A stretch of 19,080 bases of DNA from an uncultured Clostridia bacterium. GTDB lineage: Bacteria; Bacillota; Clostridia; UBA1381. The stretch lies in the NCBI GenBank assembly GCA_905236685.1, contig CAJOPD010000119.1, positions 1 through 19,080 on the forward strand, given 5' to 3'. Positions 1-7,864 of the stretch are shown piece by piece; within the stretch, counting starts at the first letter, position 1; each line of letters starts with the position of its first letter. The position numbers and the translations under genes were made by a program. The notes under the pieces are model-generated. The model made no database searches and had not been told where the DNA came from. It saw nothing but the letters and a program-made list of their open reading frames with translations.

Positions 1-109
1 CGTAATATTTGACCTCAGCCTTATTCGGTGTCTGGTATCGAATAACGGAATGAGGTCTTTCGTTATTATAAAAGACCATATATTTGTCAATACTTCGCGC
101 TCTAACATG
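1..109 (-). pseudogene. IS3-family transposase, C-terminal remnant
   Basis: Reading the minus strand from about 109 down to the window edge gives an open frame containing YMVFYNNERPHSVIRYQTP. This is the characteristic end of the DDE integrase core of IS3-family transposases (the YNNxRPHSxLGYxTP block). In that frame a TAA stop lies just upstream at 110-112, and no transposase sequence is visible beyond it toward the MATE gene, so the N-terminal part is lost or lies in another frame. The frame is still open at base 1, so the true end is outside the window. I see no terminal inverted repeat on this side. It is most likely an inactive relic that marks past insertion activity at the left border. 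Confidence 0.72.
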
Positions 110-142
110 TTATATGGTGATTTTTAATTTGAATTTAGCATT

Positions 143-1492
143 TTATAATGCCGCTTCCTTTTGTAATTTTGAAAGTGAAGGAATCAGTACCGAAAGAGCG
201 ATTATTATGCATAAAATCCAACTAACAGGCCATATGAGATAGAGAAATGTAAGATTCGGGAAAAATGGGAATACAAAGCGAACCCAGAAAAGTCTTAGGC
301 CGCACATAAATACAAGTGCTGAAATTGTTGGTATTATAGGTTTTCCAATTCCGCGAAGAGAACCAGCCAAAACATCATTGATACCGCAAATAAAATATGT
401 ACTTGAAACAACAATCATTTTTTGCTGAGAATACATAATTACAGCGGGCGTAGAGGATATGATCGATGAAAGTTGACCGGAAAAGATAGCGGACAATGAG
501 CCGAGAGTCGCCCCAAAAGCTATTGTAATTATACCGGATATTACAATAGCTTTTTTTGCTCTTTTGATATTTTTAGCGCCGATATTCTGTGCAACATAAG
601 GGATAACTGCAATTGACGGTGCGTAGATTATTTGATAGATTACACCGTCAAATTGATTTGCAATTGAAAGACCTGCCGTTGCATCTGCACCAAGACCGTT
701 AACTGCGGTAACAATGATAAGGTTTGCAAAAGAATAGAGTGCACTTTGGAGACCTGTCGGAATGCCGATAAAAAGCATTTGCTTAATCTCGCGGCCATAG
801 AATCCCATATTTTTATAACTGAAACGAATCATGTCCTTGCTTCTTAGTATAGTGATAAAGCAAAGTCCGCCTGCGATAGCATTGGAAAAAATGGTGGCAA
901 TCGCAACGCCTTCAACGGTCGTATGTAACACTTTAACAAAATAGAGATTAAGTAAGATTTTTATTATGCCTCCAAACATAATGAAAATCATTGGATGCCT
1001 TGTATCTCCTATCGAACGGAGAATTGATGCGCAAAAGTTATAAAACATTACAAAAGGGACACCCAAGAAATATATTTTAAAAAAAATCTCAGCCTCATTA
1101 AAGAGTTTTTCGGGGCAATTAGTCCATCTAAGAAAGATTTTGGCACAGCTTATACCGATAACGGCAAGAGCAAGACCGCTCACAATTGAAAACAAAACGG
1201 CACAGCCAACAGCTTTTTCGGCGTGTTCTCTGTCGCCTTTACCAATATGCCTTGCAATAACAATATTTGCACCTGAGGAAATTCCTATTAAAAGACTTGT
1301 GCAAAGAGTAATCAAAGTGCTACATGCCCCAACTGCACCTACGGCGGTGTCATTTACATACCTTCCTAAAACCGTAGTATCAACAACATTAAACATTGTT
1401 TGCATAACATTCATTATCATAACGGGTATTGTCATAGAAAGTAAACCTTTCATTACAGAGCCTGAAAGCATATCCACATTATATCTTTTCAT
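143..1492 (-). CDS. MATE family multidrug/Na+ efflux transporter
   Basis: This 449-residue, strongly hydrophobic protein has about twelve membrane segments, the usual size and topology for the MATE/DinF family. It begins MKRYNVDMLSGSVMKGLLSM followed by a typical first helix (IPVMIMNVMQTMFNVVDTTVLGRY). The segments around residues 140-175 (FLGVPFVMFYNFCASILRSIGDTRHP) match the conserved MATE repeat, which recurs in the second half as GIGKPIIP near residue 385. It would export cationic drugs or metabolites across the cytoplasmic membrane using an ion gradient; the substrate cannot be told from sequence. The start is supported by a GGAGG ribosome site at 1499-1503 (complement), about seven bases upstream. 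The gene is divergent from an AraC-type regulator, its likely controller (inference). Confidence 0.93.
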   Translation of the reverse strand: MKRYNVDMLSGSVMKGLLSMTIPVMIMNVMQTMFNVVDTTVLGRYVNDTAVGAVGACSTLITLCTSLLIGISSGANIVIARHIGKGDREHAEKAVGCAVLFSIVSGLALAVIGISCAKIFLRWTNCPEKLFNEAEIFFKIYFLGVPFVMFYNFCASILRSIGDTRHPMIFIMFGGIIKILLNLYFVKVLHTTVEGVAIATIFSNAIAGGLCFITILRSKDMIRFSYKNMGFYGREIKQMLFIGIPTGLQSALYSFANLIIVTAVNGLGADATAGLSIANQFDGVIYQIIYAPSIAVIPYVAQNIGAKNIKRAKKAIVISGIITIAFGATLGSLSAIFSGQLSSIISSTPAVIMYSQQKMIVVSSTYFICGINDVLAGSLRGIGKPIIPTISALVFMCGLRLFWVRFVFPFFPNLTFLYLIWPVSWILCIIIALSVLIPSLSKLQKEAAL

Positions 1493-1540
1493 ATGAAACC
1501 TCCATATAGCAGTTATAACATATAGGAAAAGCTATTTGCT

Positions 1541-1546
1541 ATTATA
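1541..1546 (-). promoter_or_regulatory. Candidate -10 box of the MATE gene
   Basis: On the minus strand these bases read TATAAT, a perfect sigma-A -10 hexamer about 50 bases ahead of the MATE start. The matching -35 region is a T-rich stretch without a good TTGACA match, so the promoter may need an activator such as the divergent AraC protein. Confidence 0.4.
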
Positions 1547-1589
1547 TCAGATGAATTTCTAAAAAAAATATGTATTTTTATAATTTAAC

Positions 1590-1618
1590 TTGCATAAAAG
1601 ATAGATTTTATATATAAT
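1590..1618 (+). promoter_or_regulatory. Candidate promoter of the AraC-type regulator
   Basis: A TTGCAT hexamer at 1590-1595 and a perfect TATAAT at 1613-1618 are separated by 17 bases. The start codon at 1634 is only 15 bases beyond the -10 box, so a transcript from here would have a leader of only about nine bases. Either the leader is unusually short or another promoter exists. Confidence 0.45.
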
Positions 1619-1633
1619 ATTACCGGTGATTGT

Positions 1634-2365
1634 ATGAATTATTTAATTAACATTCTAAGGCATGGTGTCCAACCGCACAAACATAGAAATTATGAAATTA
1701 TTGTGTGCACGAAAGGAACCGGAGTTTTTCATTTCAGCAAAAAAGATATAGAAATTACATCGGGTGAGATTATCATTATTCCAAAGGAAACAGTACATTA
1801 CAGTTCTGCCGTTGATGAAAATTATGAAATAATATATATAAACGGAGAATTCAATTATATTTTTGAACTAACTACACCGACTGTTATTTATGATAATTCA
1901 AGAGGCGATGGAGTGGTGTTTGCAAATATGATTTATAACAATCGCTTTGCTAATAATGAGTATATTACCGCACTGATTAACGCTTTTACGCTTTTTTTGC
2001 TTCAAAACATTAAAACAGATACTGAAATTTTTTTGACAGTAAAAGATATTATCGAAAAGATAACAGAAAATTATTATGACAGTAATATAAATCTAAGTCA
2101 TCTGCTGAAAAAAAGCGGATATGCAGAAGATTATGTTCGAGCAAAATTCAAAAAGATAACGGGGAAAACACCTACGGAATTTCTTACTACAATCAGAATA
2201 TCACATGCTTGTTGTCTGATAAAGATGTATAGAAATTCAGTTCCGTTGGGTGTTATTTCAGAAAAATGCGGATATACGGATTATATATATTTTTCAAGAA
2301 GATTTAAACATATAATGGGAGTATCGCCCAGTGAATATATAAGCAATTTTAAACACGGAATATGA
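1634..2365 (+). CDS. AraC family transcriptional regulator with cupin sensor domain
   Basis: The protein has 243 residues. Residues about 10-75 form a cupin-like effector domain (HKHRNYEIIVCTKGTGVFHF, then SGEIIIIPKETVHYS), as in many sugar- or stress-responsive AraC proteins. Residues about 145-240 form the double helix-turn-helix: the first around INLSHLLKKSGYAEDYVRAKFKK, the second ending in the family signature SEKCGYTDYIYFSRRFKHIMGVSPSEYI. The length is slightly short for the family but both parts are complete. The ribosome site before ATG 1634 is weak (GGTGAT, 1625-1630). It is divergent from the MATE transporter across a 141-base AT-rich spacer, so it probably controls that gene and itself. 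The inducing molecule is unknown. Confidence 0.9.
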   Translation: MNYLINILRHGVQPHKHRNYEIIVCTKGTGVFHFSKKDIEITSGEIIIIPKETVHYSSAVDENYEIIYINGEFNYIFELTTPTVIYDNSRGDGVVFANMIYNNRFANNEYITALINAFTLFLLQNIKTDTEIFLTVKDIIEKITENYYDSNINLSHLLKKSGYAEDYVRAKFKKITGKTPTEFLTTIRISHACCLIKMYRNSVPLGVISEKCGYTDYIYFSRRFKHIMGVSPSEYISNFKHGI

Positions 2366-2397
2366 CGCAATTTTTCGTATAAGCACTTTTCCCAATT

Positions 2398-2434
2398 AAA
2401 AAATCTTGTATCCATATGGAGTACAAGGTTTTTT
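2398..2434. terminator. Intrinsic terminator after the AraC gene
   Basis: Arms 2398-2410 and 2422-2434 pair over 13 positions with one G-T wobble. The loop is 11 bases and contains a CCATATGG palindrome. The A-rich left arm and T-rich right arm make it potentially active in both directions. Confidence 0.75.
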
Positions 2435-2442
2435 ATTTTAGA

Positions 2443-2471
2443 TTGAATTTTCGATGGTATTGAGGTATAAT
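2443..2471 (+). promoter_or_regulatory. Promoter of the 282-residue hypothetical gene
   Basis: TTGAAT at 2443-2448 and TATAAT at 2466-2471 are separated by exactly 17 bases, a good sigma-A promoter. It lies directly behind the AraC terminator and 35 bases before the start codon, so this gene is a separate transcription unit. Confidence 0.7.
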
Positions 2472-2505
2472 ATACTCATAGCGCACAGTTTTACGGAGGA
2501 AATAT

Positions 2506-3354
2506 ATGGAAAAAGTCAACGAACGGTATATATTTGGTAAGGAAAATGATGATGTTTATGTAATCGCTGACGGGAAGAGGTATCTTTTAACCTGTCACCC
2601 TTACGAGCCGTGTCTTTATATCACAGATGAAAACGGGCAAAAAACAACGGTACATAATGCATTTGACCCAACGGTTGTGTTGGAATGTTTTCGCAAAGAG
2701 CAGACTGTCACCTCGATTAGTGGTATTGAATATGATGCGAAGGATTTTTGCGAGATGGTCGAGTATGCCGCGGGAATGGGGAATATAGGAATAGAAATAG
2801 CGGAAGAAGTATTCCGTAACCGTCCCAAAAAGAAAGAAAAAGCAAATAAAGCTGTTTGGGAGAGCGATTGTGCTGATGATGTCTTTTATTCGTTGATTAA
2901 AGGTTATCCCGATTGTGTGATTGATTATTGCATTGTGGAAAATGAACATTTATCGAACGATTATAATTCACATTGGTTGGCGCTTGCCATAGCAAGCGGA
3001 AAGCTTTTTGCAGATGATGACGGAGAGGCTGTCTGGAATTGCAATATCGGCAAGGCGAGAGGGGAAAAAATTGATGTTTGCGACCTTTTTTCATCAATTG
3101 AAAAGGGTAGGTTAAACTACCGCAAGGCGTTTTTTTACCCTCCGTATGAGTGCAGTTATTCCGAAAAGGACTTTGATTTGATAAACGCTGCCCTTTTCCC
3201 GAACGGAACGAAGGGGCTTGAAGTTTATGATTGGACTACCGACTGGTCTGACTACTTTGATGAAGGTCACGAGTGGTGGGGTACGCTTTGCTACACCGTA
3301 TACGACAATACGCTTGACCGTTTCTGCGTAATTCTTGCATCGGCAACAGATTAA
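2506..3354 (+). CDS. Uncharacterised 282-residue protein
   Basis: I do not recognise a family. It is a real gene: it has a promoter at 2443-2471, a GGAGGA ribosome site at 2495-2500 five bases before the ATG, and 282 codons without interruption. The product is soluble and acidic, with no signal peptide or membrane segment. The N-terminal third (residues 1-105) looks beta-rich (RYIFGKENDDVYVIADGKRYLL). A basic linker, RPKKKEKANK, falls near residues 105-114, and the C-terminal half is rich in Trp, Tyr and Asp (VYDWTTDWSDYFDEGHEWWG near 240-260). Such lone acidic proteins in accessory regions are sometimes immunity or adaptor proteins, but nothing here proves that. Its stop codon shares bases with the stop of the minus-strand esterase fragment. 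Confidence 0.8.
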   Translation: MEKVNERYIFGKENDDVYVIADGKRYLLTCHPYEPCLYITDENGQKTTVHNAFDPTVVLECFRKEQTVTSISGIEYDAKDFCEMVEYAAGMGNIGIEIAEEVFRNRPKKKEKANKAVWESDCADDVFYSLIKGYPDCVIDYCIVENEHLSNDYNSHWLALAIASGKLFADDDGEAVWNCNIGKARGEKIDVCDLFSSIEKGRLNYRKAFFYPPYECSYSEKDFDLINAALFPNGTKGLEVYDWTTDWSDYFDEGHEWWGTLCYTVYDNTLDRFCVILASATD

Positions 3355-3545
3355 ACAAATTCAGGGCTTTTTTCTATATGTAAATATTCAAAAAAACCGT
3401 GGATATCTACTGCTTTCAGGGCTTCCCTTCCGCGTCCTCTTTCTCCCGCTCCGTGAAGGTGAACAATAAGAGGCAATTTTTCGCCTTTATTTTCGGGAGA
3501 ACACTCAACAAATCGAAAAAATCTGCTTTTCTTCTCTATGCTCAA
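3351..3545 (-). pseudogene. Truncated alpha/beta-hydrolase (esterase-like) N-terminal fragment
   Basis: This 64-codon minus-strand frame contains KLPLIVHLHGAGERGRG and AVDIHGFFEYL. These closely resemble the oxyanion-hole region (LHGAGERG) near the start of predicted esterases and PHB-depolymerase-like phospholipase/carboxylesterase proteins, which are normally over 200 residues. The frame stops directly after FEYLHIEKSPEFV, and the space where the nucleophile and catalytic acid would be encoded is occupied by the 282-residue gene on the other strand. The start would be TTG with no clear ribosome site. It is best read as the surviving 5' end of a deleted gene. A small functional peptide is possible but unlikely. 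Confidence 0.6.
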
Positions 3546-3684
3546 TCCGTTTCATAGCCGTACACTTTTAGAACCATTCTCGGCTATCTGCTGCATCGCA
3601 TATGACTTATTTAAAGCATATTAAAAATCAATACTGTTTATAAAACTTACGATTGAAACAATAGCGTGTTATTAAATAAACCTT

Positions 3685-3719
3685 AACACAGATCTTTGAT
3701 TTTTCTGTGTTTTTTTTTA
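3685..3719 (+). terminator. Weak hairpin plus T-run ahead of the BMC operon
   Basis: AACACAG at 3685-3691 pairs with CTGTGTT at 3705-3711 around a 13-base loop, followed by a long T-rich run. The 250-base spacer 3546-3795 otherwise holds only the promoter below. The stem is short, so it may insulate the operon only partly, or act as an operator. Confidence 0.35.
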
Positions 3720-3735
3720 TTTTTGTGAGAATGTC

Positions 3736-3764
3736 TTGACTTTTGATTTTTTTTGTGATATTAT
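3736..3764 (+). promoter_or_regulatory. Promoter P1 of the BMC locus
   Basis: TTGACT at 3736-3741 and TATTAT at 3759-3764 are spaced by 17 bases, each one mismatch from the sigma-A consensus. Transcription would begin near 3771, giving a leader of about 25 bases before ATG 3796. A dyad (TTTGT at 3752-3756, ACAAA at 3765-3769) brackets the -10 box and could be an operator. Promoter P2 at 8404 has the same two hexamers and spacing. Confidence 0.75.
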
Positions 3765-3795
3765 ACAAACTGAAAAGTGTTTTGGGAGATTTTTT

Positions 3796-4509
3796 ATGAA
3801 GCTAATTATCAGTGACCTTGACGGAACGCTCCTTCTAAAAGGAGAAATCAAGCTACATAGGCTTACGGTTTCGGCAATCGAGAAAATTATGGATAAAGGC
3901 GCAATTTTCTGCGTTGCGTCGGGCAGAAATTATGCTGAACTTAAAAGGTTACTCGGGAATTTTGACGATAAAATCTATTTTATCGCAAATGACGGCGCAC
4001 TTATAGTTCATAAAGAAGAAACTGTTTATGAAACTCCCATCGATAAAGCAAAATTAAAGCTGTTTGATGCTGAAAAAAACTTTGTCGCACACGGCAAATA
4101 TCTTTCCTTTGTAAAATCTGACGAGGCAAGGTTTGTGAGGCAGATAAAGGAGCAGTATTTTGGGCATATCGTGAGAATAGAAGGCACAAACGAGATAGAT
4201 GAGCCTATCTATAAAATCGCACTATACGGCAAAACGGACAAGGATTTCGGCTTAGAAAAAATATACTGTGACAGCTCAATCTGCGAGTATACAGAAAAAG
4301 GTATAAATAAGGGAAATGCAGTATCGAAACTAATGGAAGCTTTAAAAATAAATCGTTCCGATGTAACGGTAATCGGGGACGGTTTAAATGATATAGAAAT
4401 GCTTAAACTGGCGGGAAAATCCTATGTTATCGCAAGTGCACCGCCAAAGGTCAAAAAAATTGCCGATTGTGTTATCGGCGAGTTCAAAGATGTTGCGGAT
4501 AATTTATAA
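3796..4509 (+). CDS. Cof-type HAD-superfamily phosphatase
   Basis: A 237-residue HAD hydrolase. Motif I is IISDLDGTL with nucleophile D7 and acid/base D9; motif II is S42 in VASGRNY; motif III is K172 in EKGINKGNAV; motif IV is GDGLNDIEML with D195 and D199. The central section (about 75-165) would be the C2-type cap that sets substrate choice. I start it at ATG 3796 because GGGAGA at 3784-3789 is well placed, while the longer frame back to TTG 3736 would overlap promoter P1. It is the promoter-proximal gene, 12 bases ahead of the radical enzyme, so it is co-transcribed with the BMC genes. Family members remove phosphate from sugar phosphates or phosphoglycolate-like compounds. A role in relieving sugar-phosphate stress or shaping the aldolase substrate pool is inference. 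Confidence 0.88.
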   Translation: MKLIISDLDGTLLLKGEIKLHRLTVSAIEKIMDKGAIFCVASGRNYAELKRLLGNFDDKIYFIANDGALIVHKEETVYETPIDKAKLKLFDAEKNFVAHGKYLSFVKSDEARFVRQIKEQYFGHIVRIEGTNEIDEPIYKIALYGKTDKDFGLEKIYCDSSICEYTEKGINKGNAVSKLMEALKINRSDVTVIGDGLNDIEMLKLAGKSYVIASAPPKVKKIADCVIGEFKDVADNL

Positions 4510-4521
4510 AGAGGTGAGAAA

Positions 4522-7050
4522 ATGAGCATACAAGATTTTGAAAAAATCCCCAAGAGCGACAGAATAGACAGACTTAAAGATAATTTATTTAAGGAAATGC
4601 CCGTAATCGAGGCGGACAGAGCGGTGCTTTTGACCGAATCCTACAAAAAGACCGAAGGACTTCCCATTGTTGAAAGGCGGGCAAAGGCGTTTAAGAATAT
4701 TTGTGAAAATATACCGATTACCATACGCGATGAGGAACTTATAGTCGGGAGCGCAACAATAGCGCCGAGGGGCTGTCAGGTTTTTCCGGAGTATTCGTAC
4801 GAATGGCTTGAATCGGAATTTGACACCATAGCTACCAGAAAAGCAGACCCGTTTTACATATCGGAAGAAACAAAAAATACGCTAAGAGAAGTGTATCCCT
4901 ATTGGAAGGGAAAGACGACAAGCGAGCTTGCGGAGTCGTATATGGCTGATGAAACAAAGACCGCAATGGCGCACAATATTTTTACTCCGGGTAATTACTT
5001 CTATAATGGTGTCGGGCACATAACTGTGCTTTATGACAAGGTGCTTGAAAAGGGCTTTTCGGGCATAATCGAGGAGGCAAGGGAAGAACTTGCAAAGTGT
5101 GATGTTTCGGACGCAGATTATGCAAAGAAATCATCATTCTTGACTGCGGCAATCGAAAGTATGGAGGCTGCAATCACCTACGCAAAAAGGTACAGCAAGC
5201 TTGCGTATGAAACGGCGCAGAAGGAGAGCAACGAAACCAGAAAGAAGGAACTTTTAAAAATAGCGGAAAACTGTAACAATGTTCCTGAAAAAAGCGCAAA
5301 AACCTTTTATGAGGCGTGTCAGTCCTTCTGGTTTGTGCAGATGCTTATACAAATGGAAGGAAGCGGACACTCGATTTCGCCCGGACGGTTTGACCAGTAT
5401 ATGTATCCTTACTATAAAAAGGATATAGACGGCGGAAATATTAGCAATGAATTTGCACAGGAGCTTATAGACTGCATTTGGGTTAAGCTGAACGATTTGA
5501 ACAAGGCGCGCGACGCTGCGTCCGCGGAGGGCTTCGCGGGATACAGCCTGTTCCAGAACTTAATCGCGGGAGGTCAGACGAAGGACGGGCGCGATGCGAC
5601 AAACGAGTTATCCTTTATGTGTATTTATGCGTCTATGCATGTGCTTCTTCCGCAACCTTCATTTTCGGTAAGAGTATGGAACGGAACGCCTTTGGAATTT
5701 TTGATAAAGGCGGCAGAACTCACGAGAACGGGTGTGGGACTTCCCGCATACTACAATGATGAGGTTATTATACCCGCACTCATAAGCAGAGGCTTGACAA
5801 TGGAGGACGCAAGAGATTATAACATAATCGGCTGTGTTGAGCCGCAGAAAGCGGGAAAAACAGACGGCTGGCACGATGCGGCATTCTTCAATATGTGCAG
5901 GGTTTTGGAGCTGACCTTCAATAACGGTATGGACGGCGGTGAGCTTGTCGGCGTTAAAACGGGAGATGTTTCGGAATTCAAGACCTTTGATGAGTTTTTT
6001 GATGCGTATAAAAAGCAGATGAACTATCAGATAAAACTGCTTGTCAACGCCGACAATTCGATAGATGTCGCGCACGCGGTAAGATGTCCGCTGCCCTTCT
6101 TATCCTCTATGGTTGACGACTGCTTTAAAAGAGGAAAGACAGTTCAGGAGGGCGGAGCGGTCTATAATTTCACAGGTCCGCAGGGCTTTGGAATTGCAAA
6201 TATGGCAGACTCGCTCTATGCAATAAAGAAACTCGTGTTTGAGCAGAAAAAGCTGACGCTTTCGGAGTATAAGGAGGCGCTTGATAACAACTACGGCAGA
6301 GGTCTTGACGGCAAGAACGCAGAAAAAATAACAACAGAAATAGTTAAGCAGATAAAGCTTTCGGGACAGGAAGTAAACGAACAGGTTATCGAACAGGTTT
6401 ACAGAGAAGTCCTTGCCCAGAGCGGCGGCTCAGGAAATAGTGCAAAATATGACGCTTTGCTTGAAATGATAGACAGTCTTCCAAAATTCGGAAACGATAT
6501 CGATGATGTTGACGCATTTGCAAGAGAGGTTGCCTATACATACACAAAACCCCTTGAAAACTACAAAAATCCGCGCGGCGGAATGTTCCAGGCGGGACTG
6601 TATCCCGTGTCTGCCAATGTGCCGCTGGGCGCACAGACAGGGGCTACGCCGGACGGAAGACTTGCGCATACGCCTGTTGCGGACGGCGTATCGCCAAGCT
6701 CTGGAAAAGATGTCAACGGTCCTACCGCATCGGCAAATTCAGTGTCAAGACTGGACCACTTTATTGCCTCAAACGGAACGCTGTTTAATATGAAGTTCCA
6801 CCCGTCCGCATTAAAGGGAAGGACAGGACTTGAAAACTTTGTTGCGCTTGTCAGAGCGTATTTTGACCAAAAGGGAATGCATATGCAGTTCAATGTTGTA
6901 AGCCGTGAAACGCTGAAAGACGCGCAGGCGCACCCCGAGAACTATAAAAATCTTGTTGTAAGAGTTGCAGGTTACAGTGCACTTTTCACAACTCTTTCAA
7001 AATCGTTGCAGGACGATATTATAAACAGAACGGAGCAACACGGATTTTAA
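4522..7050 (+). CDS. Glycyl radical diol dehydratase (B12-independent propanediol/glycerol type)
   Basis: An 842-residue, full-length glycyl radical enzyme. The thiyl-radical motif IIGCVEPQKAGKTDGWHD places C438, E440 and D452 as in the Clostridium butyricum glycerol dehydratase. H166 (in NGVGHITVLYDKV) and H283-S284 (in SGHSISPGRFDQYMYP) match that enzyme's substrate-binding residues. The radical glycine is G817 in RVAGYSALFTTLSKSLQ. It abstracts hydrogen from 1,2-propanediol (or glycerol) and eliminates water to give propanal (or 3-hydroxypropanal). The aldolase downstream favours propanediol. The AGAGGTGA ribosome site at 4510-4517 is strong. Its N-terminus aligns directly with the catalytic fold, so I see no encapsulation extension, unlike its partner enzymes. 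The protein is oxygen-sensitive and depends on the next gene for activation. Confidence 0.95.
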   Translation: MSIQDFEKIPKSDRIDRLKDNLFKEMPVIEADRAVLLTESYKKTEGLPIVERRAKAFKNICENIPITIRDEELIVGSATIAPRGCQVFPEYSYEWLESEFDTIATRKADPFYISEETKNTLREVYPYWKGKTTSELAESYMADETKTAMAHNIFTPGNYFYNGVGHITVLYDKVLEKGFSGIIEEAREELAKCDVSDADYAKKSSFLTAAIESMEAAITYAKRYSKLAYETAQKESNETRKKELLKIAENCNNVPEKSAKTFYEACQSFWFVQMLIQMEGSGHSISPGRFDQYMYPYYKKDIDGGNISNEFAQELIDCIWVKLNDLNKARDAASAEGFAGYSLFQNLIAGGQTKDGRDATNELSFMCIYASMHVLLPQPSFSVRVWNGTPLEFLIKAAELTRTGVGLPAYYNDEVIIPALISRGLTMEDARDYNIIGCVEPQKAGKTDGWHDAAFFNMCRVLELTFNNGMDGGELVGVKTGDVSEFKTFDEFFDAYKKQMNYQIKLLVNADNSIDVAHAVRCPLPFLSSMVDDCFKRGKTVQEGGAVYNFTGPQGFGIANMADSLYAIKKLVFEQKKLTLSEYKEALDNNYGRGLDGKNAEKITTEIVKQIKLSGQEVNEQVIEQVYREVLAQSGGSGNSAKYDALLEMIDSLPKFGNDIDDVDAFAREVAYTYTKPLENYKNPRGGMFQAGLYPVSANVPLGAQTGATPDGRLAHTPVADGVSPSSGKDVNGPTASANSVSRLDHFIASNGTLFNMKFHPSALKGRTGLENFVALVRAYFDQKGMHMQFNVVSRETLKDAQAHPENYKNLVVRVAGYSALFTTLSKSLQDDIINRTEQHGF

Positions 7051-7071
7051 TTTTGTGAGTGGGAGGAAACG

Positions 7072-7863
7072 ATGGATAACCGTGATTTAGACACAGTCGG
7101 AAGAATTTTTAATATTCAGCGGTTTTCCGTGCACGACGGACCGGGCATAAGGACGATAGTTTTCCTTAAAGGCTGTGCGTTCCGCTGTAAGTGGTGCTGT
7201 AATCCCGAATCCCAGAGCTTTGAGATTGAAACTATGAACATCGACGGCAAGCCGAAGACAGAGGGCAGAGATGTAACGGTGCGGGAGGTTATGGAAACCG
7301 TTCTAAAAGACAGACCTTACTATCGCCGTTCAGGCGGAGGGCTTACCCTTTCGGGCGGTGAATCGCTGTTACAGCCTGAATTTGCGGTTGCGCTTTTGAG
7401 GACTGCGAAAAATAACGGCATAACCACCGCGATGGAGTCTACGGGCTTTGCAAGTTTTGATGTAATAGAACGGTTTTTGCCATACCTTGACCTGTATTTG
7501 ATGGACATTAAGCACATAAACAGCCAAAAGCATAAGGAATTTGTCGGAAGACCTAACGAATTGGTTTTGGAAAATGCAAAAAAGATTGCAAAAAAAGCCA
7601 AAAAGCTCATAATACGGGTTCCTGTTATACCTACCTTTAACGATACAAAGGAAGAAATTTTTGAAATCGCAGACTTTGCGTCAAAGCTTGATAATGTCAG
7701 GGAAATACATCTCTTGCCCTATCACCGTTTGGGCGCAGATAAGTACAAATGGCTCGGAAGAAAATACCTTATGGAAGATATTTTGCCGCCAAGCGATGAA
7801 AAAATGAATGAATTAAAGAGCGTTGCAGAGTCAACAGGGCTCAAATGCCAGATAGGAGGATAG
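7072..7863 (+). CDS. Glycyl radical enzyme activating enzyme (radical SAM), short form
   Basis: A 263-residue radical SAM protein that installs the glycyl radical on the dehydratase encoded 21 bases upstream. It starts with the family signature NIQRFSVHDGPGIRTIVFLKGC, and C35, C39 and C42 (CAFRCKWC) form the CX3CX2C site for the SAM-binding [4Fe-4S] cluster. The GGE motif is in GGGLTLSGGESLLQPEF (88-104). Only about 48 residues separate the cluster motif from that segment, with no further Cys-rich motif. The ferredoxin-like insert carrying two auxiliary clusters, usual in activases of about 300 residues for diol and choline enzymes, is therefore absent, as in pyruvate formate-lyase activase. 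GGGAGG at 7061-7066 is the ribosome site. Its last codons contain the ribosome site of the next gene. Confidence 0.94.
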   Translation: MDNRDLDTVGRIFNIQRFSVHDGPGIRTIVFLKGCAFRCKWCCNPESQSFEIETMNIDGKPKTEGRDVTVREVMETVLKDRPYYRRSGGGLTLSGGESLLQPEFAVALLRTAKNNGITTAMESTGFASFDVIERFLPYLDLYLMDIKHINSQKHKEFVGRPNELVLENAKKIAKKAKKLIIRVPVIPTFNDTKEEIFEIADFASKLDNVREIHLLPYHRLGADKYKWLGRKYLMEDILPPSDEKMNELKSVAESTGLKCQIGG

Positions 7864-7864
7864 T

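Noticed and set aside
1140..1496. 118-codon plus-strand open frame opposite the MATE gene
   Set aside because: It is antisense to a clear transporter gene and its translation has no family features.
3752..3769. TTTGT...ACAAA dyad over the -10 box, considered as a CRP/FNR-type site
   Set aside because: Arms are only five bases and the AT-rich context makes chance likely. It is not repeated at P2, so it is kept only as a note under P1.
3736..3795. TTG start extending the HAD protein by 20 residues
   Set aside because: The TTG is the -35 hexamer of promoter P1. The extension is not HAD-like, and ATG 3796 has a good ribosome site and directly begins the DLDGT region.
6386..6893. Several overlapping frames inside the 3' part of the dehydratase gene
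   Set aside because: They have no ribosome sites or recognisable domains, and the dehydratase frame is intact through this region.
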